A stretch of 40,553 nucleotides of DNA from Halococcus thailandensis JCM 13552 (lineage in GTDB: Archaea; Halobacteriota; Halobacteria; Halobacteriales; Halococcaceae): positions 9,116-49,668 of the forward strand of contig NZ_AOMF01000166.1 of the NCBI RefSeq assembly GCF_000336715.1. Direction: 5' to 3'. Position numbers and translations under genes: made by a program. Under the pieces are notes generated by a model that was not told the origin of the DNA, ran no database searches, and saw only the letters and a list, made by a program, of their open reading frames with translations. Of the stretch, positions 31,155 through 38,954 are shown in pieces (within the stretch, counting starts at the first letter, position 1; each line of letters starts with the position of its first letter).

Positions 31155-31970
31155 ATGACACTCACCAAGCGCGTTATCCCCTGTATCGACGTCGATCTCG
31201 ACGATGACGGCGAGCCGGCGGTCTACACCGGCGTGAACTTCGAGAACCTCGAACACACGGGCGATCCCGTCGAGATGGCCCGCCGATACAACGAGGCGGG
31301 GGCCGACGAGTTCGTCTTCCTCGACATCACCGCCTCCGCCGACGGCCGCGAGACGATGCTCGACGTCGTCTCGCGCGTGGCCGACGAGGTGTTCATCCCC
31401 CTGACCGTGGGCGGCGGCATCCGCACGCGCGCGGACATCAGAGAGACCCTGCGAGCGGGCGCGGACAAGGTCTCGATCAACACGGGCGCGCTCGATCGAC
31501 CGGCGCTCATCACGGAGGGTGCCGAGAGCTTCGGCAGCCAGTGTATCGTCATCTCGGTCGATGCGCGCCGTCGCTACGACGAGAAGGGCGAACAGTTCGT
31601 CACCGTGGACGGTGAATCCTGCTGGTTCGAGTGCACGGTGAAGGGCGGCCGCGAGGGCACGGGCATCGACGTGGTCGAGTGGGCGCGCGAGGCCCAACGT
31701 CGAGGAGCCGGCGAGCTGTTCGTCAACTCGATCGACGCCGACGGGACGAAGGAGGGCTACGACGTCCCGCTGACGCGCGCGGTCTGTGAGAACGTCTCGA
31801 CACCGGTCATCGCCTCTTCAGGCTGTGGCGGCCCAGCCGACATGGAGGAGGTGTTCACCGCTGCGGATGCCGACGCGGCGCTCGCCGCCTCGATCTTCCA
31901 CTTCGACGAATACTCGATCGGGGACGTGAAGGAGTATCTCGACGAACACGGGGTTCCGGTGCGGCGCTGA
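31155..31970 (+). CDS. hisF: Imidazole glycerol phosphate synthase subunit HisF
   Basis: A 271-residue TIM-barrel cyclase. With HisH it converts PRFAR and ammonia to imidazole glycerol phosphate and AICAR in histidine synthesis. The start [15 protein letters not shown] has the catalytic Asp at about 13. [10 protein letters not shown] and SINTGAL are in the phosphate sites. [20 protein letters not shown] holds the second catalytic Asp, and the C-terminal [16 protein letters not shown] closes the barrel. hisH is not in the window. The upstream in-frame ATG at 31134 would add seven residues before the conserved start and is rejected. Confidence 0.95.
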   Translation: MTLTKRVIPCIDVDLDDDGEPAVYTGVNFENLEHTGDPVEMARRYNEAGADEFVFLDITASADGRETMLDVVSRVADEVFIPLTVGGGIRTRADIRETLRAGADKVSINTGALDRPALITEGAESFGSQCIVISVDARRRYDEKGEQFVTVDGESCWFECTVKGGREGTGIDVVEWAREAQRRGAGELFVNSIDADGTKEGYDVPLTRAVCENVSTPVIASSGCGGPADMEEVFTAADADAALAASIFHFDEYSIGDVKEYLDEHGVPVRR

Positions 31971-32001
31971 GAAGGCAGTCGCCGTCGTGGGTAGAGCGTG
32001 C

Positions 32002-32229
32002 TCACTCGGTGAGCGGCAGGACGATCCCGAAGAACATCACCGAGAGGAAGGCGATGACGATGCCGGCGACTTCGCTGTCGGCGAACAGGGTCGCCTCCCA
32101 GCCGGGGAGCGAGCCGAACAGCGCCGGGCCGGCGATCGAACCCAGCGCGCCGAGGACGAACAGGGCGACGCCGAGCCCAAAGCCGTGTTTCGTGAGCCAA
32201 CCGTAGTTGAGATCGCCGTAGCGGGCCAT
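32002..32229 (-). CDS. Small haloarchaeal membrane protein
   Basis: A 75-residue protein with two hydrophobic helices (about 17-37 and 49-71), beginning MARYGDLNYGWLTKHGFGLG and ending in FFGIVLPLTE. I have a weak memory of such MARYGDL-starting proteins as a conserved haloarchaeal family (DUF7860 type). The function is unknown. It converges with hisF and is divergent from the small gene at 32317. Confidence 0.65.
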   Translation of the reverse strand: MARYGDLNYGWLTKHGFGLGVALFVLGALGSIAGPALFGSLPGWEATLFADSEVAGIVIAFLSVMFFGIVLPLTE

Positions 32230-32316
32230 ACCGCCGGTTCTCGCCGAATTCCCTCAAGGATTACGTTTCGTCGCCGAATCACAAGCGCTTTGACAGTCCA
32301 CAGGTGAGCGGACGCC

Positions 32317-32553
32317 ATGATCGAACCAGTTCTAGAGATAGCAGCGGAGTTCGGATCGGCCGCCGTGCGCGCCGTCGGGGCGACGCTCGCAGCCGTCGCC
32401 GGCGCGTTCGTCGAACTCAACGGTATCGAAACGCTCGGTGCGGGCGAGCAGATGATCGGGCTCTGGATGGCAGTGTTCGGCGGCGTGTTGCTCGTCGCGG
32501 GCTTCGTGCTCGCCCGCGAGGCCGTCGGCATGTACAGACAGCCCGCGAACTGA
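32317..32553 (+). CDS. Small membrane protein of unknown function
   Basis: A 78-residue protein with two hydrophobic stretches: residues 11-32, rich in Ala (SAAVRAVGATLAAVAGAFVEL), and 46-68 (MIGLWMAVFGGVLLVAGFVLA). It ends REAVGMYRQPAN. The codons are GC-biased at the third base as expected for a real gene. A TATA-like GCGCTTTGACAG lies about 30 bp upstream. No family is recognised. It converges with rpoL, leaving 2 bp between the stops. Confidence 0.6.
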   Translation: MIEPVLEIAAEFGSAAVRAVGATLAAVAGAFVELNGIETLGAGEQMIGLWMAVFGGVLLVAGFVLAREAVGMYRQPAN

Positions 32554-32555
32554 GT

Positions 32556-32837
32556 TCAGGCAGCGCTTTCAAAGGCCGTCCGGAACGCCGCCGTCATGTC
32601 GCTCACCCGTCCTGCGCCGTCTTCGAGCGCGTCGAGCGGGTCCGTTCCCCCGGTTCGGATGGTGAGAATCGGTTCGGTCTGACCGCCGGACTGCTCGGGG
32701 TTGACGTCGTAGGTGGCCGTCGTGACACCCTCGGTTTCGAGCAGTGCTCCTTTGAGCACGTTCATGAACGTATGTCCCTCGCCGGCGACCTCGATCGAGA
32801 GTTCGTTCTCGTCGCTTTCGATGACCCGCAGTTCCAT
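32556..32837 (-). CDS. rpoL: DNA-directed RNA polymerase subunit L (Rpo11)
   Basis: A 93-residue Rpo11, homologous to eukaryotic Rpb11 and to the alpha N-terminal domain. It pairs with Rpo3 in the assembly platform of RNA polymerase. [34 protein letters not shown] is the diagnostic start (HTFxNxL motif). The second half [34 protein letters not shown] matches as well. The length is normal. A hisF-rpoL neighbourhood recurs in haloarchaea. A TATA-like TTCAAGCGC lies about 28 bp upstream. Confidence 0.95.
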   Translation of the reverse strand: MELRVIESDENELSIEVAGEGHTFMNVLKGALLETEGVTTATYDVNPEQSGGQTEPILTIRTGGTDPLDALEDGAGRVSDMTAAFRTAFESAA

Positions 32838-32917
32838 ACACTACTGTTCGGTCTCGCGCGCTTGAACCTGACGACTGGCCGCGACAGAGTGAAACCCACG
32901 CATACCCAGGATTGGCC

Positions 32918-34573
32918 ATGAGCTCGCCGTGGCTGGCGCTCACCCGCATCGCCGTCGCCCTCGCGGTCGTCCTCTCGGCGCTCGTGGCGTGGCGACTCGA
33001 TGCCCGCGACCGGACCGCGGCGCTGCGGGCGCGCTTTCTCGCCGGCATCCCCTGGGGAACGCTGCTCACGGTGCTCGGCGTGCTCGCCATCTATCTGTTC
33101 GTCCAGGGTGGATTCCAGCATTGGTACGGCCCGCTCGCGCTTCCCTTTCGCGCGTGGTCGTACGGCTCCCCGCTCGGCATCGTTCTCTCCTCGTTCGCCC
33201 ACGTCGGTCCGGGGCATCTGATCGGGAACCTGGTTGGGACGCTTACGCTCGCCCCGCTGGCCGAGTACGCCTGGGGACATTACCCGGACGAGCAGAGCTC
33301 CACATCACCGCTCGTGAGGAACCCGCTCGCCCGCGTGCTCGCGATCCCGGCCGCGGCGCTGCTCGTCGGGCTGTTCGTCGCGCTGTTCGCGATCGGCCCG
33401 GTCATCGGCTTCTCGGGCGTGCTGTTTGCGATCGCCGGGGTCGCGCTCGTCCACTATCCGCTGGCGACGGTGGTCGCGCTCGCGGCCAGCGACGCCGTTC
33501 GGCAGATCTACGCCGCCGTCCGGAACCCGGTCGTCCAGGCCAGCGCCAGCCCGTCGTTCGGCGCGCCGTGGTGGGCCGGCATCGCCATCCAAGCCCACGC
33601 GATCGGCCTGCTCGTCGGCGTGCTCGCCGGAATCGTGCTCGTCCGACGGCGCGAGACGGGCCCCACGGCAGGTCGACTCTGGCTCGGAACCGTACTGTTC
33701 GCCGTCTCACAATCCCTGTGGGCGGTCTACTGGTTTCGCGGCAACGGCGGGTTCGTGCTCTATCGCGCGCTCGGCGTGGTGCTCGTCTTCGGGCTCGCCC
33801 TCCTGGTCGTCGCGAGCGTCGTCGCCACCGGACGCATCCCATCGACGGTCCCACTCGTCGGCGGCACCAAGCGATGGGCCGGCACGGCCGTGGTCGTCTT
33901 ACTCGCGCTCGCGGCGCTGTCGGCACCCGCGATCCCGGTGAACCTCACGACCGTCGAGTCGTCGACGGCGCGGGCGGCCAGCACACCGGCCAACGCGACG
34001 GCCGACCAGTCGGACGCGATCGCCGTCAGGGACTATACCGTGCGATACGCCGAAAACGTCACCAACCGACAGGTGTCGGTCGTCGACGTCGCGGCGTTCG
34101 GCGAGAGCACGACCGTCAACGCCAGCGGCGTCATCGTGACGAGCGAGCGACGCCATCTCTGGACGACCGCCGTCCAGGCATCGCGGCTCGCGTTCACCGG
34201 CCGGGCGACCGTCCGCCTCGGCGGCCTGGGCTGGGACGAGCGGATACGGGTCTCGCGCACCGGCTGGCGGGCGGGCGACGACCGCGCTTACAAGGTCTGG
34301 CTCAATCGGAGCACCGAAAGTCGCGTCGGCTACCGCTCCGCACCGGCGACTGCCGACGCGACGATCCGGGGGAAGAACGTCTCGATCGTCCCACGACGGA
34401 AGGGGTTCGGACTCGTCGTCTCGCGAGCCAACGGGACGCTCGGACGTGCGCCGCTTCCGAACAACGGCACGACGCGCGCCGCGAACATCACCTTCAGCCG
34501 CGAGGGACGGACGCTGTTCGCCGCGACCGGCGGGACACGCGTCCCGATCGCCGAACGCGAGCGCTATCGGTGA
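32918..34573 (+). CDS. Rhomboid-family intramembrane protease with C-terminal extension
   Basis: A 551-residue protein. The rhomboid core spans about 75-245: SSFAHVGPGHLIGNLVG (H100/N104-type), GFSGVLFA (catalytic Ser166) and QAHAIGLLVGVLAG (catalytic His227). Flanking helices at 10-26, 46-66, and several between 255 and 335 bring the total above the usual six. The remaining C-terminal 210 residues (about 340-551) are hydrophilic, with many N-x-T/S sites (NLTT, NATA, NVTN, NASG, NRST, NGTL, NGTT, NITF). This looks like an outside domain that may be N-glycosylated. The protease should cut membrane proteins; targets are unknown. Confidence 0.85.
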   Translation: MSSPWLALTRIAVALAVVLSALVAWRLDARDRTAALRARFLAGIPWGTLLTVLGVLAIYLFVQGGFQHWYGPLALPFRAWSYGSPLGIVLSSFAHVGPGHLIGNLVGTLTLAPLAEYAWGHYPDEQSSTSPLVRNPLARVLAIPAAALLVGLFVALFAIGPVIGFSGVLFAIAGVALVHYPLATVVALAASDAVRQIYAAVRNPVVQASASPSFGAPWWAGIAIQAHAIGLLVGVLAGIVLVRRRETGPTAGRLWLGTVLFAVSQSLWAVYWFRGNGGFVLYRALGVVLVFGLALLVVASVVATGRIPSTVPLVGGTKRWAGTAVVVLLALAALSAPAIPVNLTTVESSTARAASTPANATADQSDAIAVRDYTVRYAENVTNRQVSVVDVAAFGESTTVNASGVIVTSERRHLWTTAVQASRLAFTGRATVRLGGLGWDERIRVSRTGWRAGDDRAYKVWLNRSTESRVGYRSAPATADATIRGKNVSIVPRRKGFGLVVSRANGTLGRAPLPNNGTTRAANITFSREGRTLFAATGGTRVPIAERERYR

Positions 34574-34746
34574 GCGGTGTCGCGGAGCCATACGATCCGA
34601 TTCCCGCCGGTAAGTAGCCCTGAATTGGACCATCGCGGTTAAAGGAGCCGTCTTCTGCAGGCGACCGAGCCAATTAGCTACACGTTGTGCGCTATCTATA
34701 ACCATGGAGGGTGAGCACGAATGATACAATCATGGGTGAGTCGACG

Positions 34747-35991
34747 ATGAGCTCAGTAGACAGTTACGTGCCCTCCTGGCTCCCGGTGGAGGGACCGAAA
34801 CGGTTCGTCGAGGCGTACGGTCTCGGGCTGCTGTTCTCGGCGAACGTGTTCGGGGCCGGCTCGGTGTATATCCTCGCCAACACGGGGGCGAACTGGGGGT
34901 TCCTCCTGTTGTGGGCGCTGCCGATCGCGCTCGTCGTCGATCTGGCGATGCACGAGATGTCCGGCCGACTCGCGACCATCGACGAACCCGTCGTGAGCTA
35001 CATCCGTGGAGCGATCGGCGCGGGGCCGACGAAGGCGATGGCGCTGTTCATCGCCTTCATCATGCAGTTCTGGGCGATCTCGAACTACGCGGTCGCCGGT
35101 GCTGCGCTGGCCTATCTGACGCCGCTCGACAACGTCTACCTCGGTGCGATCCTCGCCGGCGGCATCGGCATCGCGCTGGTCGAACTCCGCGTCTACGATC
35201 GCATCGAGGCCGCCATCGCGGCGATCATCCTGACTGTGTTCGCCATCTACATCGTTCTCACGCTCGGACTCGATCTTCCGATCGGGCGGGTCATGTCGGG
35301 GTTCGTGCCGTATCTGCGGAGCGATATCGGCTTTCTGACCAGCCTCATCGCACTGTTCGGCACTACGGTCTACTACCCGAACTTCATCATTCAATCGAGT
35401 ATCCAGCCCTCGAAGAACTGGACCGAGATGGGGCCGTACCGCCGGGACAACTTCGTCGGTATCGCCTTCATCGTGCTCCTCAGCGCGGCCGTGATCATCG
35501 TCTCAGCGCTGACGATGGATCCGGGGACACCGACGCTCACCAGCCCCGGCGTGCCGTTACAGGCCATCTTCGGCGGCTGGGCGCTGCCGGTGTTCGTCCT
35601 GGCGGTGTTGCTGGCGACGTTTTCCTCGGCGACCGGCACGCTGTTCGGGGCCGGTTTTCTCGTGCCGCAGGCCTGGGATCGGACGACCGTCTTCGGCGAT
35701 CGGGGCTTCCGGCGCACCGTCGAGATACTCATCGTGATGGCGGTGGGTTTCGCAATCCTCCTGCTGGAGTTCACCGACATCACGCCGGTGCGACTCGGCA
35801 TCGTGATGCCCGCCGTCAACGGCCTGATCGGACTGCCGATCTTCGCGCTCGCGCTCTTCTTCGCCAATCGGAAGTTCTTCGACCACCCGCGCTGGCTGAA
35901 CGCCGTCTTCGCCGTCGTCACCGTGTTGATGTTCGTCTTCACGTTGCTGACGGCGCGCAGCCTCTACAGCCAGATCGTGACGTGGCTCTAG
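34747..35991 (+). CDS. NRAMP-like transporter with non-canonical metal motifs
   Basis: A 414-residue protein with about 11 helices. Helix 1 reads SANVFGAGSVYILANTGANWGFLLLWALPIALVVDL and resembles NRAMP TM1, but the DPGN metal motif is absent. The TM6-equivalent FGTTVYYPNFIIQSSIQPSKNW resembles NRAMP but lacks the MPH. Family-like spacing continues to the end. It may transport Mg or Mn as NRAMP-related carriers do, or something else; the fold assignment is my inference. ATG 34747 follows an SD-like GGTGAG at 34736-34741. GTG 34711 and ATG 34732 are other in-frame starts. The stop TAG shares CTAG with the convergent methyltransferase gene. Confidence 0.65.
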   Translation: MSSVDSYVPSWLPVEGPKRFVEAYGLGLLFSANVFGAGSVYILANTGANWGFLLLWALPIALVVDLAMHEMSGRLATIDEPVVSYIRGAIGAGPTKAMALFIAFIMQFWAISNYAVAGAALAYLTPLDNVYLGAILAGGIGIALVELRVYDRIEAAIAAIILTVFAIYIVLTLGLDLPIGRVMSGFVPYLRSDIGFLTSLIALFGTTVYYPNFIIQSSIQPSKNWTEMGPYRRDNFVGIAFIVLLSAAVIIVSALTMDPGTPTLTSPGVPLQAIFGGWALPVFVLAVLLATFSSATGTLFGAGFLVPQAWDRTTVFGDRGFRRTVEILIVMAVGFAILLLEFTDITPVRLGIVMPAVNGLIGLPIFALALFFANRKFFDHPRWLNAVFAVVTVLMFVFTLLTARSLYSQIVTWL

Positions 35992-36611
35992 GCCCACTCG
36001 ATGCGAAAAATCTCGGTCTCGACGGTGTGGGAGTCCTCGTCGTGGAAGTCGAACTGTCGGGGGAGATCGAGTTCGGCGCGAAAGGAGCGCGTGACCGTCC
36101 CGCCGTTGTCGGCGGCGAACGATGCAACGAACTCCTGGCTGCCGGCGTTGTGAACCGAATAGGAGACGTCGCCCAGACGGGCGGCCGTCGCGAGGAACGC
36201 GCGGTCGGCGTGTTCGTTGCCCGCTTGCGCGCCGAACGGCGGGTTCATCACGACGGTCGTGTCGTCGTTCGTGTTGAGCGGCGCGTCGGTCGCGTCGGCG
36301 CGCAGCCACGAGACGTCGGTGGCCGTGCCGACCCGTCCCTCGTTGTCGCGCGCCGTCGAGAGCGGCTCGGGGTCGATATCGACACCAACCACGCCGCGCG
36401 GTCCACGGAGCGCGGCCGCAAGCGCGAGCATCCCCGTCCCGGTTCCGAGATCGACGACGAACCGCCCCTCGATGTCGCCCTGCAGATCGGCGTCGTGGAC
36501 CAGCCTGGCCGCCAGCCCCGGCGGCGTCCGGTACTGCTCCAGGCTCGTCCGTGGGTTCTCGAAGCCGGCGACGACGGCGAGTCGCTGTGCCAGCGCGCTC
36601 ACGGAACTCAT
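35988..36611 (-). CDS. METTL5-like adenine N6-methyltransferase
   Basis: A 207-residue Rossmann-fold methyltransferase. The SAM loop is VVDLGTGTGMLALAAAL (52-68) and VVGVDIDPEPLSTAR follows. The catalytic NPPFG (123-127) marks an adenine-N6 or glutamine methylase. Residues 17-42, FENPRTSLEQYRTPPGLAARLVHDA, are typical of METTL5 and its archaeal relatives, which modify rRNA or DNA adenines. The preferred start MSSVSALAQRL at 36611 (or 36614) lies about 28 bp from a TATA-like element. The frame is open to 36827, but that is antisense to the next gene. Small-subunit rRNA is a plausible substrate; unproven. Confidence 0.8.
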   Translation of the reverse strand: MSSVSALAQRLAVVAGFENPRTSLEQYRTPPGLAARLVHDADLQGDIEGRFVVDLGTGTGMLALAAALRGPRGVVGVDIDPEPLSTARDNEGRVGTATDVSWLRADATDAPLNTNDDTTVVMNPPFGAQAGNEHADRAFLATAARLGDVSYSVHNAGSQEFVASFAADNGGTVTRSFRAELDLPRQFDFHDEDSHTVETEIFRIEWA

Positions 36612-36635
36612 CATCCGTGATACCCAGCGGGCATA

Positions 36636-36646
36636 CGAAAACCTTT
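36636..36646 (-). promoter_or_regulatory. TATA-like element of the METTL5-like gene
   Basis: On the minus strand AAAGGTTTTCG is centred about 29 bp before the ATG at 36611. It closely resembles the menB element (9511-9522), and its position supports the short start. Confidence 0.45.
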
Positions 36647-36708
36647 CCACATACCTCGGAGTTATCGGAGGGGTAGAACTACGTCGGTCGTCGCCGTCGG
36701 TCCGACGG

Positions 36709-37650
36709 ATGGACGACCTCGATCCACAGGTCGAACGGCTGCTCGAACGGATCGACCAACAGCGCACGCCGCCGACCCACGGCATGTCGGTTCCGACCGC
36801 CCGCGACCGCCTCGACGAACTGTTCACGACGCCCGATCCCGAGCCCGTCGGCGAAATCGAGGAGTTCTCGATCGAGGGGCCGGGCGGGCCGCTGCCGGTG
36901 CGCGTCTACGCGCCCGAGACGGGGACGGAGCCCTACGGCGTGTTCGTCACCTTTCACGGGGGCGGATGGGTCGTCGGCGGGCTCGACACTCACGACCCGG
37001 TCTGTCGTGCGCTCGCCAACGCGGCCGACTGTCTCGTCGTCTCGGTCGACTACCGCCTCGCGCCAGAGCACCCCTTCCCAGCGGCCGTCGAGGACTGCTA
37101 CGCGGCCACCGAGTGGGCCGTCGACTACGCCGACGAGCTCGGCGGCGACGGGGAGCGGGTCGCGGTCGGCGGCGACAGCGCGGGCGGCAATCTGGCCGCC
37201 GCCGTCACGCTCGTTGCCCGCGACCGCGACGGGCCGGAGCTCTGCCACCAGTCGCTCGTCTACCCGTCGGTCAACTCGCCGTCGCTCCAGGAGTTCGACT
37301 CCTACGAGGAGAACGCCGAGGGCTATCTCCTCGAACGGGCCAGCGCCGAGTGGTACTACGACCGCTATCTCGACCAGCCGACCGACGCGCGAAACGCGTA
37401 CGCCGCACCGCTCATGGCACGCGATCTCTCCGGCCTCCCGCCGGCGACCGTCATCACCGCGGGGTTCGACCCGTTGCGCGACGAGGGGATCGCCTACGCC
37501 GACCGCCTCGACGCGGCGGGCGTCCCGGTCACTCACGAGTGTTTCGAGGGGATGATCCACGGCTTTCTCAATCTGGTCGACACGATCGACCGGAGCCGCG
37601 ACGCGATCGCACTGCTCGCGGACGATCTCAGGGACGCGTTCGCCCAGTAG
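36709..37650 (+). CDS. HSL-family carboxylesterase (alpha/beta hydrolase)
   Basis: A 313-residue hormone-sensitive-lipase-type esterase. The oxyanion motif is HGGGW (83-87), the nucleophile GDSAGG (Ser157), the acid is in GFDPLRDEG and the His in MIHGFLN. SVDYRLAPEHPFPAAVEDC is typical of the family. It hydrolyses short-chain esters; the physiological substrate is unknown. ATG 36709 gives MDDLDPQVERLLERID, the conserved start. It is divergent from the METTL5-like gene. Confidence 0.93.
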   Translation: MDDLDPQVERLLERIDQQRTPPTHGMSVPTARDRLDELFTTPDPEPVGEIEEFSIEGPGGPLPVRVYAPETGTEPYGVFVTFHGGGWVVGGLDTHDPVCRALANAADCLVVSVDYRLAPEHPFPAAVEDCYAATEWAVDYADELGGDGERVAVGGDSAGGNLAAAVTLVARDRDGPELCHQSLVYPSVNSPSLQEFDSYEENAEGYLLERASAEWYYDRYLDQPTDARNAYAAPLMARDLSGLPPATVITAGFDPLRDEGIAYADRLDAAGVPVTHECFEGMIHGFLNLVDTIDRSRDAIALLADDLRDAFAQ

Positions 37651-37729
37651 GTCGGAGAGGACGAAGCGAGCGGAACAAATCGGCAGTGAGAACGGCGGTT
37701 CCGGATCTAATCTCTCGGGTCCGTCTGAA

Positions 37730-38560
37730 TCAGGACGCGTCGGTCGAGAGGATACCGGTGGCAACGGCCGCCAGTTCGTCGGCGTCGGCCTCGCTGAGGC
37801 GCTCGTCGCCGAGCAGCAGCCGCAGTCGCGGGCGGCCGACATCGATGGGCACCTTCGTCGTGTCGAGCAGCCCCATCTCTTCGAGGCGGGTTTTCGTCCG
37901 CGAGAAGGTGGCCTTGCTCGCGACGCCGGTGTCCTCACCCCACTTCGAGATGTCGTAGAGCAGCTCCTCGTTTTTCGCCGCGACGAGCAGGCTGATCGTC
38001 ACCTCGTCGAGACCGTTGCCGTCGCCGCGGGCGGTGTCGAGCGAGGCGAGCACGGCGTCGAAGTCGTCGCGGACGCCGGGATCGAACGCCTCGGCCATCG
38101 TCTCGCGGATCCGCGAAAGCGGCGGGGTTCTGAGGCTATACGACGAACTCGCGTCCCAGCGCTCTTCGGAGCGCTCGTTGGCGTTCGCGACGAACTCCTC
38201 GTCGTCGGTGCCGAGGGCGGCCACCCGCTGGCCCGCCGTGACGAGCGAGACGACCGTGTCGTCGGTGACGATCAGTTGGCCGGTGCCGGCTTCCTCGATC
38301 GTCCCCAACGAGAGCGTGCCCTCGTCGATGAGATCGGCGGCGGTGCTGGCGACCAGGAAGTCGTCGAGAACGTCCTTGAGCGTACTGTCGAACGCGAGTA
38401 GGCGCACTGTCGGCGGGCTGTCGAGACCGTCGAGCACCGTCACGAGCCGCTCGACCGATGCCGCCGCGGGTGCGACGACGAACGCGTCGTCGGTCGTTTC
38501 CGAAAGCACGGCGCGGTAGACGTCGGCAACGTCCGTTTCGATTCGGTTCGTGAAACTCAT
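37730..38560 (-). CDS. tbsP: TbsP-type transcriptional regulator
   Basis: A 276-residue protein. I recognise it as the haloarchaeal TbsP family (DUF5821), studied in connection with TrmB and sugar metabolism. The N-terminal part (1-130) is the sensor-like domain with TVRLLAFDSTLKDVLDDFLVASTAADLIDEGTLSLGTI. The C-terminal part (about 195-260) is a winged helix: LLVAAKNEELLYDISKWGEDTGVASKATFSRTKTRLEEMGLLDTTKVPIDVGRPRLRL (read in pieces). A strong TATA box about 30 bp before ATG 38560 predicts a leaderless transcript. The ATG at 38584 would require a start upstream of the likely TSS. Its targets are not visible in this window. Confidence 0.8.
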   Translation of the reverse strand: MSFTNRIETDVADVYRAVLSETTDDAFVVAPAAASVERLVTVLDGLDSPPTVRLLAFDSTLKDVLDDFLVASTAADLIDEGTLSLGTIEEAGTGQLIVTDDTVVSLVTAGQRVAALGTDDEEFVANANERSEERWDASSSYSLRTPPLSRIRETMAEAFDPGVRDDFDAVLASLDTARGDGNGLDEVTISLLVAAKNEELLYDISKWGEDTGVASKATFSRTKTRLEEMGLLDTTKVPIDVGRPRLRLLLGDERLSEADADELAAVATGILSTDAS

Positions 38561-38585
38561 AGCAACTAAACGGAGGTTTCCCATC

Positions 38586-38598
38586 TATTTAATTTTAT
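38586..38598 (-). promoter_or_regulatory. TATA box of tbsP
   Basis: On the minus strand AATAAAATTAAATAG is centred about 30 bp before ATG 38560. It is one of the strongest AT-rich elements in the window and sets the start used. Confidence 0.65.
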
Positions 38599-38751
38599 TG
38601 GCCAACTGAACCTGAAACGCACAAAGTAAATGCATATTGTAACTTCCGGGCACGATATCCGCAACGATATGCATGTCATGCAGACAGAAGAAGGCAACTG
38701 CTCCCTCGATCAGCCGTTAACCGTTCGATCGACCGACGGACGTCGCGCGAC

Positions 38752-38850
38752 ACGGTTTTGACCGTTTACGTTGCTGTTGGAAACCATACGATAGTTTCAT
38801 CCGAGACACGGATGAATATCGACCAGTTGTGAGTGATAGTCAACAGCAAC
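38752..38850. repeat. Nested inverted repeats in the tbsP-CHAT intergenic region
   Basis: GTTGCTGTTG (38770-38779) is perfectly complementary to CAACAGCAAC (38841-38850). Between them TTCATCCG (38796-38803) pairs with CGGATGAA (38809-38816) across a 5-nt loop. A small stem ACGGT/ACCGT (38752-38756, 38761-38765) precedes both. The outer arm overlaps codons 5-8 of the small ORF at 38829. The rest of 38561-38828 shows no other gene. Confidence 0.7.
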
Positions 38851-38954
38851 CATCGGAAGCGGAGTCGCCGAGCGAGAGCATTCAGTTCACGGTGGCGTGC
38901 TGTGGCGTCACCGACGTGAGCGGTGCCAGCGCCTGCACTTACTCCGGTCCCTGA
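38829..38954 (+). CDS. Cysteine-containing small protein (41 residues), candidate
   Basis: GTG at 38829 to TGA at 38952-38954 encodes 41 residues: start VSDSQQQPSEAESPSESI, then FTVACCGVTDVSGASACTYSGP. The first half is Ser/Glu/Gln-rich and disordered; the second has three Cys and a hydrophobic run. Of its 41 sense codons, 29 end in G or C by my count, and nearly all after codon 10, which fits haloarchaeal coding. It overlaps the 3' end of the convergent CHAT gene by 16 bp. I do not recognise it. Too short for most gene callers; it could be spurious. Confidence 0.45.
   Translation: MSDSQQQPSEAESPSESIQFTVACCGVTDVSGASACTYSGP

Noticed and set aside
32929-34617. A 562-codon plus-strand frame overlapping the rhomboid gene
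   Set aside because: It is the +2 shadow of the rhomboid frame, Arg-rich with no motif; the rhomboid frame has catalytic Ser and His.
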